From Paraburkholderia hospita (GTDB lineage Bacteria > Pseudomonadota > Gammaproteobacteria > Burkholderiales > Burkholderiaceae), in assembly GCF_002902965.1 (NCBI RefSeq), contig NZ_CP026106.1, positions 496,001-560,000 of the forward strand: a stretch of 64,000 nucleotides of DNA, given 5' to 3'. Below the pieces are notes generated by a model. It had not been told where the DNA came from, did no database searches, and was given only the letters and a program-made list of their open reading frames with translations. Numbering within the stretch: position 1 is the first letter of the stretch; every line of letters starts with the position of its first letter. The position numbers and the translations under genes are program-made. Of this stretch, positions 51,257 through 61,815 are shown piece by piece.

Positions 51257-52176
51257 CCGCGGAGAACTCGTACAGGCTGAGCCAAATTTCGCGTGAGACA
51301 GCCGGCGCTTTCGCCAACTTGCAAGGACAGGATCGTCACTTACTCGACGACTGAATCACCTGCACTGTTGTAACTATGCGGTTTTCATCGACATAGAGAG
51401 ATCGATGATGTCCGTTCACCTTTCCTCAGCGGCCATTCCGAGTATGAGTCGGTGAAGGTCGGCTCAGGGTCGTGAGGGCTCGTTCATTGACAATCGACGA
51501 CGACTGCTAGCTGCATTCGAACGGAAGAGCATTTCTCCTGGGGCAAGACCGTTGGCAAGATCAGGCAGACAGTCTATCGCGGCATCAAGCGCGTGGACCA
51601 ACATTTCAAGCTGACGATGGTGGCGAGCAACCATGACCCGCATGGTGCGGATGGCAGATGTGGTGTCGCAAGAGGCGGCGCAATGAGCCGCCCCCGCGCG
51701 GGCGCTGCGCTGCGAAGGGCCTTGCACGCATGTGTATCGTCCGAAAAAACCGCTCGGCGAAGCGATAGATTCAGCAGCAAATCGCATACGAAAATTACAT
51801 GAGCAATCCTTGCCGTCGTGATTGAACGCTTTTCAACAGCCTGTTAGGGGCAGGCAGCACGTTGCTGATTCGATTGAAAAATATACGGGAGGCCAGACAA
51901 AACCATATCGTTCGCGGTTCGCTTTGACCCGGAAATTGCTCGCAAAACCAGGGGGCCCCGACAAGGAAAATCGTACGTGAGACTTGTTCAGCGGCGTCCG
52001 CGTAACGAGAGGGTAGTCGATCCTGTCAACTGAGACGGAAGTCTCAATGACGTCGATGGTGCATTGCGGTGTGATCTCGGCGAACGCGCGTGGTACAACG
52101 CTTGAACCAACGAAGTATCGGTGTGCCGCGCAACGACGTATTGTGCGCGACGCTATCGGACCGCCGGAGACTCGCC
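51257..52176. other. Long gap before the GAF-Fis regulator
   Basis: 920 bp. Minus-strand frame 51464-51787 and plus-strand frames here have no ribosome sites and shadow-like composition. The palindrome at 52031-52046 is the only structured element noticed. The region may contain a decayed gene, but I cannot name one. Confidence 0.35.
52031..52046. promoter_or_regulatory. Perfect palindrome upstream of the GAF-Fis regulator
   Basis: TGAGACGGAAGTCTCA: 6-bp arms around GGAA, 130 bp before the regulator start. A candidate autoregulatory operator; I found no second copy near the downstream genes. Confidence 0.5.
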
Positions 52177-53319
52177 ATGCCCTATGTTCCGCAGACCCGA
52201 CATATCGAACGCGTGCGCAGTGCGATCGAGGCGCGTACTTCCCGCGCGGGCGACGGTGCGTCGCCCCGACTCGTGTCATCGTACCGGCGTTCGCTTGAAC
52301 AATATCACCTCGATCCGGGTGCCACGGTCGGGCCCCGTATCCTCACGACGCCGGAGCTTCGCGATGTTCGCCAACGCGAGGAACCGGTGCTGCGCGCATC
52401 GGGGCAGTGCCTGTCGCAGCTGCACGAGATGGTGCGAGAAGCTGACTATTGCGTGATGCTTACCGACGCGGCTGGAGTGACGATCGACTATCGCGTCGAC
52501 CCTGACCGGCGCAACGCGTTCAAGCGCGCGGGGCTGTACCCGGGTTCGTGTTGGTCGGAGCGCGAGGAAGGCACCTGCGGCATCGCGACCGTGCTGCTCG
52601 ACCGCGAGCCGATCACGGTGCACAAGTTCGACCATTTTCGCGCCGCGTTCACTACGCTGACGTGCAGCGCTTCACCCATCTTCGGCCTTTCCGGCGAGCT
52701 GATCGGCGTGCTGGACGCATCGGCCGTACGGTCGCCGGACGAACGCGAAAGCCAGCGCCTCGTCAACCATATCGTGCGGCAAAGCGCGGTGCTGATCGAA
52801 AACAGCTATTTTCTCCATGCCACGACGCACCGCTGGGTGATGCTCGCACACCGCAACCGCCACTACGTGGAATCGCAGCCCGAGATCCTCATTGCCTTCG
52901 ACGAGCGCGGCCGGGCTGTTGCCGCGAACCGCCGGGCAAAGGAGTGCGTGCCGGGACTCGAGCGCTTGCCGTGCGATGCGTCGGAACTCTTCAATACCCG
53001 CGCCTTACGGCTTCTCGATGCCCGCATGGGGAGCGACTTTATATCGCTGCGGCTCGCGCGCAGCGGCGAGCCGCTTTTCGCGCGGGTGCGCCCGCCGGTG
53101 CTCCATACGCTGCACCGGCACAACACACCGGCCGCCGCCGCTAGTGCACCCAAAGCACCCGTTTGCGAAGCCAATACGACCGAACGGCGACGTATCGTCA
53201 ACGCCCTCACGACGGCCAAATGGCGCCCGGTCGAAGCGGCGAAGCTGCTCGGCATGTCGCGGGCGACGCTCTACCGGCGCATCGCAAAGCACAGCATCGT
53301 GCCTCCACATCGGCGCTGA
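52177..53319 (+). CDS. GAF-domain, Fis-type HTH regulator without an AAA+ domain
   Basis: 380 residues from the ATG at 52177. The N-terminal part resembles AcoR-type activators of acetoin catabolism (SSYRRSLEQYHLDP, then GAF-type sequence YCVMLTDAAGVTIDY, GSCWSEREEGTCGIATVLLDREPITVH, FTTLTCSASPIFGLSGELIGVLDAS). A PAS-like part follows (EILIAFDERGRAVAANRRAKE). It ends in a Fis HTH (IVNALTTAKWRPVEAAKLLGMSRATLYRRIAKHSI). The sigma-54-interacting AAA+ domain usually between the two is absent, so it cannot act as a normal sigma-54 activator. Confidence 0.88.
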   Translation: MPYVPQTRHIERVRSAIEARTSRAGDGASPRLVSSYRRSLEQYHLDPGATVGPRILTTPELRDVRQREEPVLRASGQCLSQLHEMVREADYCVMLTDAAGVTIDYRVDPDRRNAFKRAGLYPGSCWSEREEGTCGIATVLLDREPITVHKFDHFRAAFTTLTCSASPIFGLSGELIGVLDASAVRSPDERESQRLVNHIVRQSAVLIENSYFLHATTHRWVMLAHRNRHYVESQPEILIAFDERGRAVAANRRAKECVPGLERLPCDASELFNTRALRLLDARMGSDFISLRLARSGEPLFARVRPPVLHTLHRHNTPAAAASAPKAPVCEANTTERRRIVNALTTAKWRPVEAAKLLGMSRATLYRRIAKHSIVPPHRR

Positions 53320-53420
53320 TTCACGCGGCTTTTGCCGTTCCAGCCAGTTCCAGTTCCCGGGCGGGAGAGAAACCCGCCTTTAGCAATGTATTGACCATCC
53401 GTTCTAATGGAGGAGTAACC

Positions 53421-55223
53421 GTGGCCGAAACCAATCCGATCTCCGTTGCAGCAGGCGTGCTCGAGCGCCTGAACACTGCGCTCGCGAACCGGGACATTCC
53501 CGCCGTAGTCGAGCTGTTCCAGCCGGACTGCTACTGGCGCGACCTCGTGAGTTTCACCTGGAACATCAAGACCATGGAAGGACGCGAACAGGTCGCCGCG
53601 ATGCTGGAGGCGCAACTGGATACGGCCGATCCCTCGAATTTCCGCGTCGCAACCGGTGAGCCCGAAACCGAAGCGGATGGACTCGCGCAGGCGTGGATCA
53701 CGTTCGAGACTGGCGTCGCGCGCGGCAATGGTTTCATCCGCCTGAAGAACGGCCGGATCTGGACGCTGCTCACGGTGATGAGCGAACTGAAGGGCCACGA
53801 AGAGCCGAAGAATTTCAAGCGGCCGATGGGCGCGGAGCACGGCGCGCGCGCAGGTCGAACGAGCTGGAAGGAACATCGCGAGCATGAGAGCGAAACGCTG
53901 GGGGTGACGAAGCAGCCGTATTGTCTGATCGTCGGTGGCGGACAGGGCGGCATCGCGCTGGGTGCGCGACTGCGGCAACTGAACGTGCCGACCATCATCA
54001 TCGACAAGAACGACAAGCCGGGCGATGCATGGCGCAAGCGCTACAAGACCCTGTGCCTGCACGATCCCGTCTGGTACGACCACATGCCTTATCTGCCGTT
54101 TCCCGACAACTGGCCGGTTTTCACCCCGAAGGACAAAGTGGGCGACTGGCTCGAGATGTACACGAAGGTGATGGAGCTGAACTACTGGAGCTCGACCACC
54201 TGCAAATCGGCGCGCTACGACGAAGCCGCGAAAGAATGGGTGGTGGAAGTCGAGCGTGGCGGCGAGACGCTGACGCTGCGCCCCAAACAACTCGTGCTCG
54301 CGACGGGCATGTCGGGCAAACCGAATATTCCCGAGTTCAAAGGCCGCGACGTGTTCGAGGGTGAGCAGCACCATTCGTCGCAACATCCCGGACCAGACGC
54401 GTATCGCGGCAAGAAAGTGGTCGTGATCGGCGCGAACAATTCGTCGCACGACATCTGTGGCGCGTTATGGGAAGCGGGCGTCGACGTCACCATGGTGCAG
54501 CGCTCGTCGACGCATATCGTGAAGTCGGAATCGCTGATGGAGCATGCGCTCGGCGATCTTTATTCCGAGCGCGCGGTCGCCTCGGGTATGACGACATGGA
54601 AAGCCGACATGACCTTCGCATCGTTGCCGTACAAGATCCTTCACGAGTTCCAGATTCCTGTCTACGAGAGGATCCGCGAACGCGACGCCGAGTTTTATGC
54701 GCGGCTCGAACGCGCGGGCTTCATGCTCGATTTCGGCGACGACGGCTCGGGTCTCTTCATGAAGTATCTGCGGCGCGGCTCGGGCTATTACATCGACGTC
54801 GGCGCGTCCGACCTCGTCGCCGATGGCAAGATCAAGTTGAAAAGTGGCGTCGACGTGGTGGAGCTGAAAGCGCATTCGGTGCTGCTGTCGGACGGCACCG
54901 AGTTGCCGGCGGACCTCGTTGTCTATGCGACGGGTTATGGATCGATGAACGGCTGGGCCGCCGATCTGATCTCTCGCGAAGTCGCCGACAAGGTGGGCAA
55001 AGTGTGGGGCCTCGGCTCCGCTACGACGAAAGATCCGGGACCGTGGGAAGGCGAGCAGCGCAACATGTGGAAGCCGACGCAACAGCAGGCGCTGTGGTTC
55101 CACGGCGGCAATCTGCATCAGTCGCGCCACTACTCGCAGTATCTGTCGCTGCAACTGAAGGCGCGTATGGAAGGCATTCTGACGCCCGTATTCGGACTGC
55201 AGGAAGTTCATCACCTGTCGTAA
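53421..55223 (+). CDS. Flavin-dependent monooxygenase with N-terminal SnoaL domain
   Basis: 600 residues. GTG at 53421 follows AGGAG. Residues 1-130 are SnoaL/NTF2-like (VLERLNTALANRDIPAVVELFQPDCYWRDLVSFTWNI). Residues about 165-600 form a YUCCA/FMO-like enzyme: FAD motif VGGGQGGIALGARL near 171, YKTLCLHDPVWYDHMPYLPFPDNWPVFTPKD, LATGMSGKPNIPEF, and NADPH motif VVIGANNSSHDICGAL near 334. It would hydroxylate or insert oxygen into a small ketone or similar substrate. Located 101 bp after the GAF-Fis gene, its probable target. Confidence 0.9.
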   Translation: MAETNPISVAAGVLERLNTALANRDIPAVVELFQPDCYWRDLVSFTWNIKTMEGREQVAAMLEAQLDTADPSNFRVATGEPETEADGLAQAWITFETGVARGNGFIRLKNGRIWTLLTVMSELKGHEEPKNFKRPMGAEHGARAGRTSWKEHREHESETLGVTKQPYCLIVGGGQGGIALGARLRQLNVPTIIIDKNDKPGDAWRKRYKTLCLHDPVWYDHMPYLPFPDNWPVFTPKDKVGDWLEMYTKVMELNYWSSTTCKSARYDEAAKEWVVEVERGGETLTLRPKQLVLATGMSGKPNIPEFKGRDVFEGEQHHSSQHPGPDAYRGKKVVVIGANNSSHDICGALWEAGVDVTMVQRSSTHIVKSESLMEHALGDLYSERAVASGMTTWKADMTFASLPYKILHEFQIPVYERIRERDAEFYARLERAGFMLDFGDDGSGLFMKYLRRGSGYYIDVGASDLVADGKIKLKSGVDVVELKAHSVLLSDGTELPADLVVYATGYGSMNGWAADLISREVADKVGKVWGLGSATTKDPGPWEGEQRNMWKPTQQQALWFHGGNLHQSRHYSQYLSLQLKARMEGILTPVFGLQEVHHLS

Positions 55224-55418
55224 TGCAACGCGGACGTTTGGCGCTGAACACAGGTCAAGGTGTTGGCAGGGATCAGACATAAAAATTCTCTCGTGTGGCG
55301 ATACGCATGGCGGAACTGCAGTGTGTTCTGCGCATGATGAAAGCGACGGTCCGGTAGCACATTCTTGTTGAAGTTGGGAAATAGGGCTGCCGGCTTAAAT
55401 TTCTACGAAGGAAATCCG

Positions 55419-56198
55419 ATGACCATTCATACGAAGGTGGCGCTCGTCACGGGCGCCGGGCAAGGTATCGGCCGCGGCATTGCGTTGCGGCTTGCGAGGG
55501 ACGGTGCCGATCTTGCGTTGGTTGACATCAATGTAGAGAAATTGCAGGTGGTTGCCGCCGAGATTCGCGATCTCGGCCGACGGGTGACCATCTACGTGGC
55601 TGATGTGTCGAAGCGGGACGAAATCTACGCTGCTGTCGAACATGCCGCAGGTGAACTAGGCACCCTTGACATCATGGTGAACAACGCCGGGATCGCTCAA
55701 GTGCAAGCGCTTCTCGATGTCACGCCGGCTGAGGTAGAGCGGATTCTGAAGGTTAACATCGAGGGCGTTCTATGGGGCATTCAGGCTGCCGCGAAGAAAT
55801 TCAAGGCGCTTAAAAAGAAGGGGAAAATCATCAATGCGGCTTCGATTGCGGGTCATGATGCATTCGCACTGCTTGGCGTCTATTGCGCAACGAAGTTCGC
55901 GGTTCGGGCGTTGACGCAAGCGGCGGCCAAGGAACTGGCGAGTGACGGGATCACGGTCAATGCCTATTGTCCAGGTGTAGTCGGGACGGACATGTGGGTT
56001 GAGATAGACAAACGCATGGCTGAAATAACAGGTGTGCCCGTCGGCGAAACATACAAAAAATATGTGGATGGGATAGCACTAGGTCGCGCCGAAACGCCAG
56101 ACGACGTTGCTGGATTGGTTTCCTACCTGGCCGGACCTGATTCTGACTATATGACCGGACAGGCACCGATGATCGACGGAGGACTGGTTTACCGATAG
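55419..56198 (+). CDS. Short-chain dehydrogenase, diacetyl/acetoin reductase-like
   Basis: 259 residues, ATG at 55419 behind GAAGGA. SDR signatures: VALVTGAGQGIGRGIALRLA (NAD site), LDIMVNNAGIA, and YCATK catalytic Tyr-Lys. KLQVVAAEIRDLGRRV, RILKVNIEGVLWGIQAAAKKFKALKKKGKIINAAS and ITVNAYCPGVVGTDMW fit the BudC/diacetyl reductase group that interconverts diacetyl, acetoin and 2,3-butanediol. The butanediol dehydrogenase 1.5 kb downstream supports it. Confidence 0.88.
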   Translation: MTIHTKVALVTGAGQGIGRGIALRLARDGADLALVDINVEKLQVVAAEIRDLGRRVTIYVADVSKRDEIYAAVEHAAGELGTLDIMVNNAGIAQVQALLDVTPAEVERILKVNIEGVLWGIQAAAKKFKALKKKGKIINAASIAGHDAFALLGVYCATKFAVRALTQAAAKELASDGITVNAYCPGVVGTDMWVEIDKRMAEITGVPVGETYKKYVDGIALGRAETPDDVAGLVSYLAGPDSDYMTGQAPMIDGGLVYR

Positions 56199-56370
56199 CG
56201 TGCTGGCGCCCCCGTATCTGGCCGGATCGACCAGTCGCCGGTCGACGCCCGTTCAGTCCAACGCGCCACGTTGACCGACGCGGCGGCGCTCTTTTCGTCC
56301 GATTTTCAAGCGCGCGATTGACCATAGTGGGTCCAGCGCGCTATTCGATCGGGCTTTTATCGTACTGGAT

Positions 56371-57534
56371 ATGCCGATCATGGAACCCACCAGCTCCAAC
56401 ATTGCTGCGCAAGAGGAACTCTCCATTGCGCCTACGGGATTAGTACTGCAGCCTTTCGTGTTCTCAATTGCTGTGTTCTTTGTTGTGCATGCCATAAGCC
56501 TTGGCATATGGCGTTTGTTTGTCGATGCAAAATTGGCCGTCTGGAAGTATTCCCCGCAGCCGTTCGGCATGTACCTGTTCTGGGGCATCCTGGTGCTCGT
56601 TTTCATCGGCTTCAATTTCGGCATGGCCGGGTTCTCGACGTTCAAACAACCTGCCCGGGGCTGTATCGCCACCGTTGTTACGGTTGGACTTGCATTCCTC
56701 TTGCCGGGCGTACTCGTCTACGGCTATGGAGCATTGGATCCGACGTTTACCTCAGTCGGCGGTGTTGGGTATGGTGCGGCCGGCCTTATCGTGCTGATCG
56801 GCTTTTATGGCTTCGGCATCCTGGCTACAGGCATGTCCGGATGGCCATGGTCAGATAGCGGGCTGAGACCTGTAGCGGGCAGTGTTGCGCAACTGGCCTG
56901 CGGTTGTTGCCTCACGGGACTAGGTTATTTTCTGCTTATATACCCGAACTTGACGACTGCTTCTGAGCCTCACGCGCCCCTGCTGGAACTGCCAGTGGCG
57001 ATCGGTTGGTTCTATTCCGTTATCGTCGCGTGGCTAACTACTTTCCTTATTTTCGACAACTGGCCGTGGAGCATGCTGAAGCGGAAAAGTCACACGGCGC
57101 TCGCGGCACTGGTCGGCAATTTTCTACTGGGGACAGCACTCTATGCAGGACATCTCGCGCTGCTCAAATGGGTTCTCATTCCTTCCAACGCTGTCGAAAA
57201 ACTCGGTACAACGCTCCGAATCTGGCCCGCGCAGTTAGGTGTATGGATCGCTTTCTGGCTGATCTTCTGGGTCAACGTTGCGGGCAATTGGCCGAACCGG
57301 TTCGGCATATCGACGAATCGTGTAATACGCGCATCGATTTGCTGGGGCCTTGGTTTGATCTCTTTTGAAGTCTATACGCGATGGTTTGCCGTCTCGGTAC
57401 TTCATGAAGCGGAAATTGTACCCGGCTTTGGCGGTGATCCGCTCACCTGGGTCGATCTACTTAACTACGTCATGCTGATTTATGCCGTCTATTTTGAATT
57501 TTACGGTCTCTCCAAAAAGAAATCAGCGAATTGA
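56371..57534 (+). CDS. Polytopic membrane protein of unknown function
   Basis: 387 residues with about ten hydrophobic segments (FVFSIAVFFVVHAISLGIW, FGMYLFWGILVLVFIGFNFG, ATVVTVGLAFLLPGVLVYGYG, and so on). Trp-rich loops (FDNWPWSMLKRKSH, VNVAGNWPNRFG). No transporter family recognised. Lying between two acetoin/butanediol dehydrogenase genes, it may move the substrate across the membrane; this is inference from position alone. Confidence 0.75.
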   Translation: MPIMEPTSSNIAAQEELSIAPTGLVLQPFVFSIAVFFVVHAISLGIWRLFVDAKLAVWKYSPQPFGMYLFWGILVLVFIGFNFGMAGFSTFKQPARGCIATVVTVGLAFLLPGVLVYGYGALDPTFTSVGGVGYGAAGLIVLIGFYGFGILATGMSGWPWSDSGLRPVAGSVAQLACGCCLTGLGYFLLIYPNLTTASEPHAPLLELPVAIGWFYSVIVAWLTTFLIFDNWPWSMLKRKSHTALAALVGNFLLGTALYAGHLALLKWVLIPSNAVEKLGTTLRIWPAQLGVWIAFWLIFWVNVAGNWPNRFGISTNRVIRASICWGLGLISFEVYTRWFAVSVLHEAEIVPGFGGDPLTWVDLLNYVMLIYAVYFEFYGLSKKKSAN

Positions 57535-57745
57535 TCAAAGAACCGGGAAAGTTCTGATTTTCTGAAACCATATCAACCGAGACGGCAGTTTTCCCATTAG
57601 GTTGACATTCACTATCCAGGTAGTGTTTCAGGCTAATCGAAAGAAAGGTCACCACGTTAGTAGCCGCCCACTGGTCAGCGGGCAAAGAGCGTTGCATTGT
57701 GACGTGCGACGTGAATTCTGTATTTAACAGAAGGAGTCGTTCACT

Positions 57746-58795
57746 ATGAAAGCTGCTGTCTACTATGGTAATCGCCAAATCACAATTGACGATGTTCCAG
57801 AGCCGTCGCCATCGAAAGGCGAAGTGAAGATCAAGGTCAGTCGAAACGGCATTTGCGGTACCGACATCCACGAATACTACGACGGTCCGGTCCTGATTCC
57901 AAAGACTGAGCCACATCCACTGACTGGCAGGACGTTGCCCGTGGTGATCGGGCATGAGTTCTCCGGAACTGTGGTGGAAGTGGGGCCCGACGTCAACGGC
58001 ATCGAGGAAGGGGATAACGTCGCGATCGAACCGGTGATTCGCTGTGGCATGTGCAGGCCATGTAGGTCCGGCTTCTACAACGTGTGCAGATGTGTCGGCT
58101 TTCAGGGACTCTCGTCCGATGGCGGCATGGCGGAATATGCGGTCGTACCGAGCCACATGGTTCACAAGCTACCCGGCAACGTCCCCGTCGAAATGGGCGC
58201 GCTAGTCGAGCCGATGGCGGTCGCCTACCATGCGGCCACCCTCGGGGAAGTGACCAACCAGAGTCGTACGCTTATTTTCGGCGCGGGTCCGATTGGCATA
58301 GGTCTGTGGTTCGCTTTGCGCGGTATGGGCGTAACCGAGATCGACGTGGTAGAACCATCGGCGATCCGTCGCAAAGCAATTGAAGGGCTAGGAGCGCGCA
58401 CTATCGATCCGACGAGCATTGACGTGCCGGCCTTTATCGCGGACAGAACCAACGGTGAAGGAGTCGATGCCGCGTACGACGCGGCTGGCGTGCCGGCGGC
58501 AATCTCGTCTGCGTTGAAATCGTTGGGCGAGCACCGGACTCTTGTGAGTGTTGCGATCTACGACAAGCCAATGCTTACACCATTGCTCGAGACCGTTATG
58601 CGTGAACGGCGCATACAGGGGACGCTCTGTTACACAGGCAAGGACTACAAGAGCGTGATCGATCTGATGGAGCGCGGACACTACAGGACCACGGGTTGGG
58701 TGGAAACCGTGCCGCTGGAGAATGTGCTTTCAGAAGGTTTCGAGGAACTGCGAGCTGGGCGGAAAATGAAAGTGTTGGTTGACCCGGCACAATAG
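57746..58795 (+). CDS. Zinc-dependent 2,3-butanediol dehydrogenase
   Basis: 349-residue MDR enzyme. Catalytic zinc site: NGICGTDIHEYYDGPV and IGHEFSGTVVEVG; the long insertion LIPKTEPHPLTGRTLP is typical of (R,R)-butanediol dehydrogenases. Structural zinc: VIRCGMCRPCRSGFYNVC. NAD fold: TLIFGAGPIGIGLWFALRG. Oxidises 2,3-butanediol to acetoin. AAGGAG precedes the ATG. Confidence 0.92.
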   Translation: MKAAVYYGNRQITIDDVPEPSPSKGEVKIKVSRNGICGTDIHEYYDGPVLIPKTEPHPLTGRTLPVVIGHEFSGTVVEVGPDVNGIEEGDNVAIEPVIRCGMCRPCRSGFYNVCRCVGFQGLSSDGGMAEYAVVPSHMVHKLPGNVPVEMGALVEPMAVAYHAATLGEVTNQSRTLIFGAGPIGIGLWFALRGMGVTEIDVVEPSAIRRKAIEGLGARTIDPTSIDVPAFIADRTNGEGVDAAYDAAGVPAAISSALKSLGEHRTLVSVAIYDKPMLTPLLETVMRERRIQGTLCYTGKDYKSVIDLMERGHYRTTGWVETVPLENVLSEGFEELRAGRKMKVLVDPAQ

Positions 58796-59360
58796 AACCC
58801 AGTTGCGGAAGGGCGGGTGAGTTTACCTTACGGAAGCGGCTTTGGCGCACCCGCCGCGCAATGGCAGGCGCGAGGAAAATGTGATGTTCATGTGCGGCTC
58901 CGTGGGGTTTCTCGCCCCTGTTGAGTCCGATGCAGGAACGGAAAGAGGTCTGCCCCCTGACTCAAGGCGTGAAAATGCAGAGACAGACACAGTGGCGCGA
59001 CCGCGTCGGATTCACACCAGCTTCCGCTTTCCGTTTGAGGCCGCGAACGTCAGCCATTGCCACGCGTCGGGCATCAAGCGCACGACCTGCGAACGCTCCC
59101 GGCACGCAGACACGCACATCGCGCCGCTGACGATACAGCGGATGCGTGGCTGGCAGCGCGACGTATCCAGCCCATACGCCGTTAGGCATGCGCCTGAGGG
59201 CGCATTGCAGACCTGATGCCTCGAACGACTCTTCTTCCGGGCCAACTTCCCGTGCTTTCGCGCTAATCGCTGATCCCTCGCATGACTAAAGTAGTTCAAT
59301 GAGCTTATACGCCTGCAGCAGGCTTGGGAGAGCAGAAAGCCGGTGATCACGTAGGTCCCG
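58796..59360. other. Gap with possible decayed fragment
   Basis: 565 bp. A minus-strand frame near 59189-59100 contains NGVWAGYVALPATHPLY, which resembles a conserved patch of uncharacterised 'GYVxVPxxHP' proteins, but nothing around it fits, so it is at best a small remnant. No other feature seen. Confidence 0.3.
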
Positions 59361-60410
59361 TTATTTTGTGGCGCGGCTCTTTGGCGCAGCCGTGGACGCA
59401 CGCTTTATCAACACCGGATCTGCCGTTCGCACCATTGCTGGTGCATCGGGGTCATTAGATGCCAGCTTGATGAGGAGGTCCACACTTTTCTCTGCCATCT
59501 CGGCCGTTGGAATCGCAACCGTGGTTAGCGCTGGTCGCGACTGGCTCGTCAATTCGATGTTTGTGATGCCCACGATCGAAAGATCTTCGGGGACATTGAA
59601 CCCCAGCGAGGCCGCTGCGTTCAGCGCACCGAGCGCAGGCAGGTCATTCGACACAAAAATCGCTGTGAGATCGGGAGTCGAGGTTAGCAAGTCGAGAGCG
59701 GCATCGAAACCACCTTGATATGAGTCGGTGCCGAACCGAGCGTCTGTCTTGAGATGCTTGACCTTCCTGGCTCGCAGGGCGTCGCAGAAGCCCTTGTACC
59801 GGCCACCGTGAATGCCATTTTTTTCGCTGCCCACCAGCGCGCCAATTCGACTGTGACCCAGGTCAAGCAAATGGTCCGTGGCGATATACCCTGCCTTGTG
59901 GGAATCGAAGGCGACGCAGGGAATGCCGGGGTCGACGTCTGGAAACTCCCAGACGGAAATTACGACTGGCGTGCCCGTTGCCTGAATGGATTTAAGCTCG
60001 TCGACCTGAAGGCTGCCGGTGTTCGCCACGAGAACTCCATCGGACAGCGAACCCGCTACCTCTGCCAGAAATCCACTCCCGCCATCCGGTTCATAGTCAG
60101 TGTTGCAAACTAAAAGGAAGCGCCCGTGCCGTCGAGCGGCATTGTTAGTCTGCAAGGTAAATTCGGGATAAAACGGATTGGTGATGCACCCCAGCATGAG
60201 AGCGAGCGTTGGTGCGCGACGCTCGACCAGAGCGCGTGCGTTCAGGTTTGGGCGGTAACCCTTCGCCGCGACGGCATTCAATACTCTTTCGCGCGTCGCA
60301 GTTCCGACACGTCCCCTGTCGCGAAGCACATTCGATACCGTTGTGGGCGTCACGCCCGCCAGTTCCGCGACTTCCTTGATCGTAGCCATCAGGCTTTCCC
60401 GCTTGTTCAT
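59361..60410 (-). CDS. LacI-family repressor of a sugar ABC operon
   Basis: 349 residues (342 if the in-frame ATG at 60389 is used). HTH: ATIKEVAELAGVTPTTVSNVLRDRGRVG, with the hinge ARALVERRAPTLALML and a periplasmic-binding-like sensor domain (DHLLDLGHSRIGALVGSEKNG, ALDLLTSTPDLTAIFVSNDLPALGALNAA). Divergent from the sugar importer, whose promoter region contains a LacI-type palindrome at 60622-60633. Confidence 0.93.
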   Translation of the reverse strand: MNKRESLMATIKEVAELAGVTPTTVSNVLRDRGRVGTATRERVLNAVAAKGYRPNLNARALVERRAPTLALMLGCITNPFYPEFTLQTNNAARRHGRFLLVCNTDYEPDGGSGFLAEVAGSLSDGVLVANTGSLQVDELKSIQATGTPVVISVWEFPDVDPGIPCVAFDSHKAGYIATDHLLDLGHSRIGALVGSEKNGIHGGRYKGFCDALRARKVKHLKTDARFGTDSYQGGFDAALDLLTSTPDLTAIFVSNDLPALGALNAAASLGFNVPEDLSIVGITNIELTSQSRPALTTVAIPTAEMAEKSVDLLIKLASNDPDAPAMVRTADPVLIKRASTAAPKSRATK

Positions 60411-60621
60411 ACCCGTCCCAGAAGTGCTTTTACAAAGTCGCTTAACTTATGCGAAAAACCCGTCACGAAAGCCGATGTTACCAAGTTCGCGTGCTCGGGG
60501 GGAGTGAGAACCCTGGGCAAAAAATCCTTGCAAAGCGAATCCTCGGCTGCTACCTTTGCGCCACGCACTCGTTGTTGAACCTGCTCAAACGGCCACCGGC
60601 CGTATTTTTTGAAAGGTTTGA

Positions 60622-60633
60622 TTTAACGTTAAA
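60622..60633. promoter_or_regulatory. LacI-type operator
   Basis: TTTAACGTTAAA, a perfect palindrome with a central CG step, 20 bp upstream of the ABC ATPase start. Its form is typical of LacI/GalR operators, and binding here would block the ribosome site and promoter of the importer. Confidence 0.7.
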
Positions 60634-60652
60634 CCAAATTCGGAGACAAGTG

Positions 60653-61786
<1,134 letters not shown>

Positions 61787-61815
61787 GCGGGCAAAAAAAC
61801 ATCAGGAGACGAAAT

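Noticed and set aside
53271..55280. Long minus-strand frames and an 815-bp plus-strand frame over the monooxygenase gene
   Set aside because: Shadows of the flavin monooxygenase; no ribosome sites and Arg/Ala-rich composition.
57660..57720. Sigma-54 promoter before the butanediol dehydrogenase gene
   Set aside because: A GG...GC pair is present, but its spacing is 11 or 12 instead of 10, and the local regulator lacks the AAA+ domain.
58962..59189. Minus-strand ORF with GVWAGYVALPATHPLY
   Set aside because: Only this patch resembles a known protein; the rest looks like shadow, so it is noted only in the gap entry.
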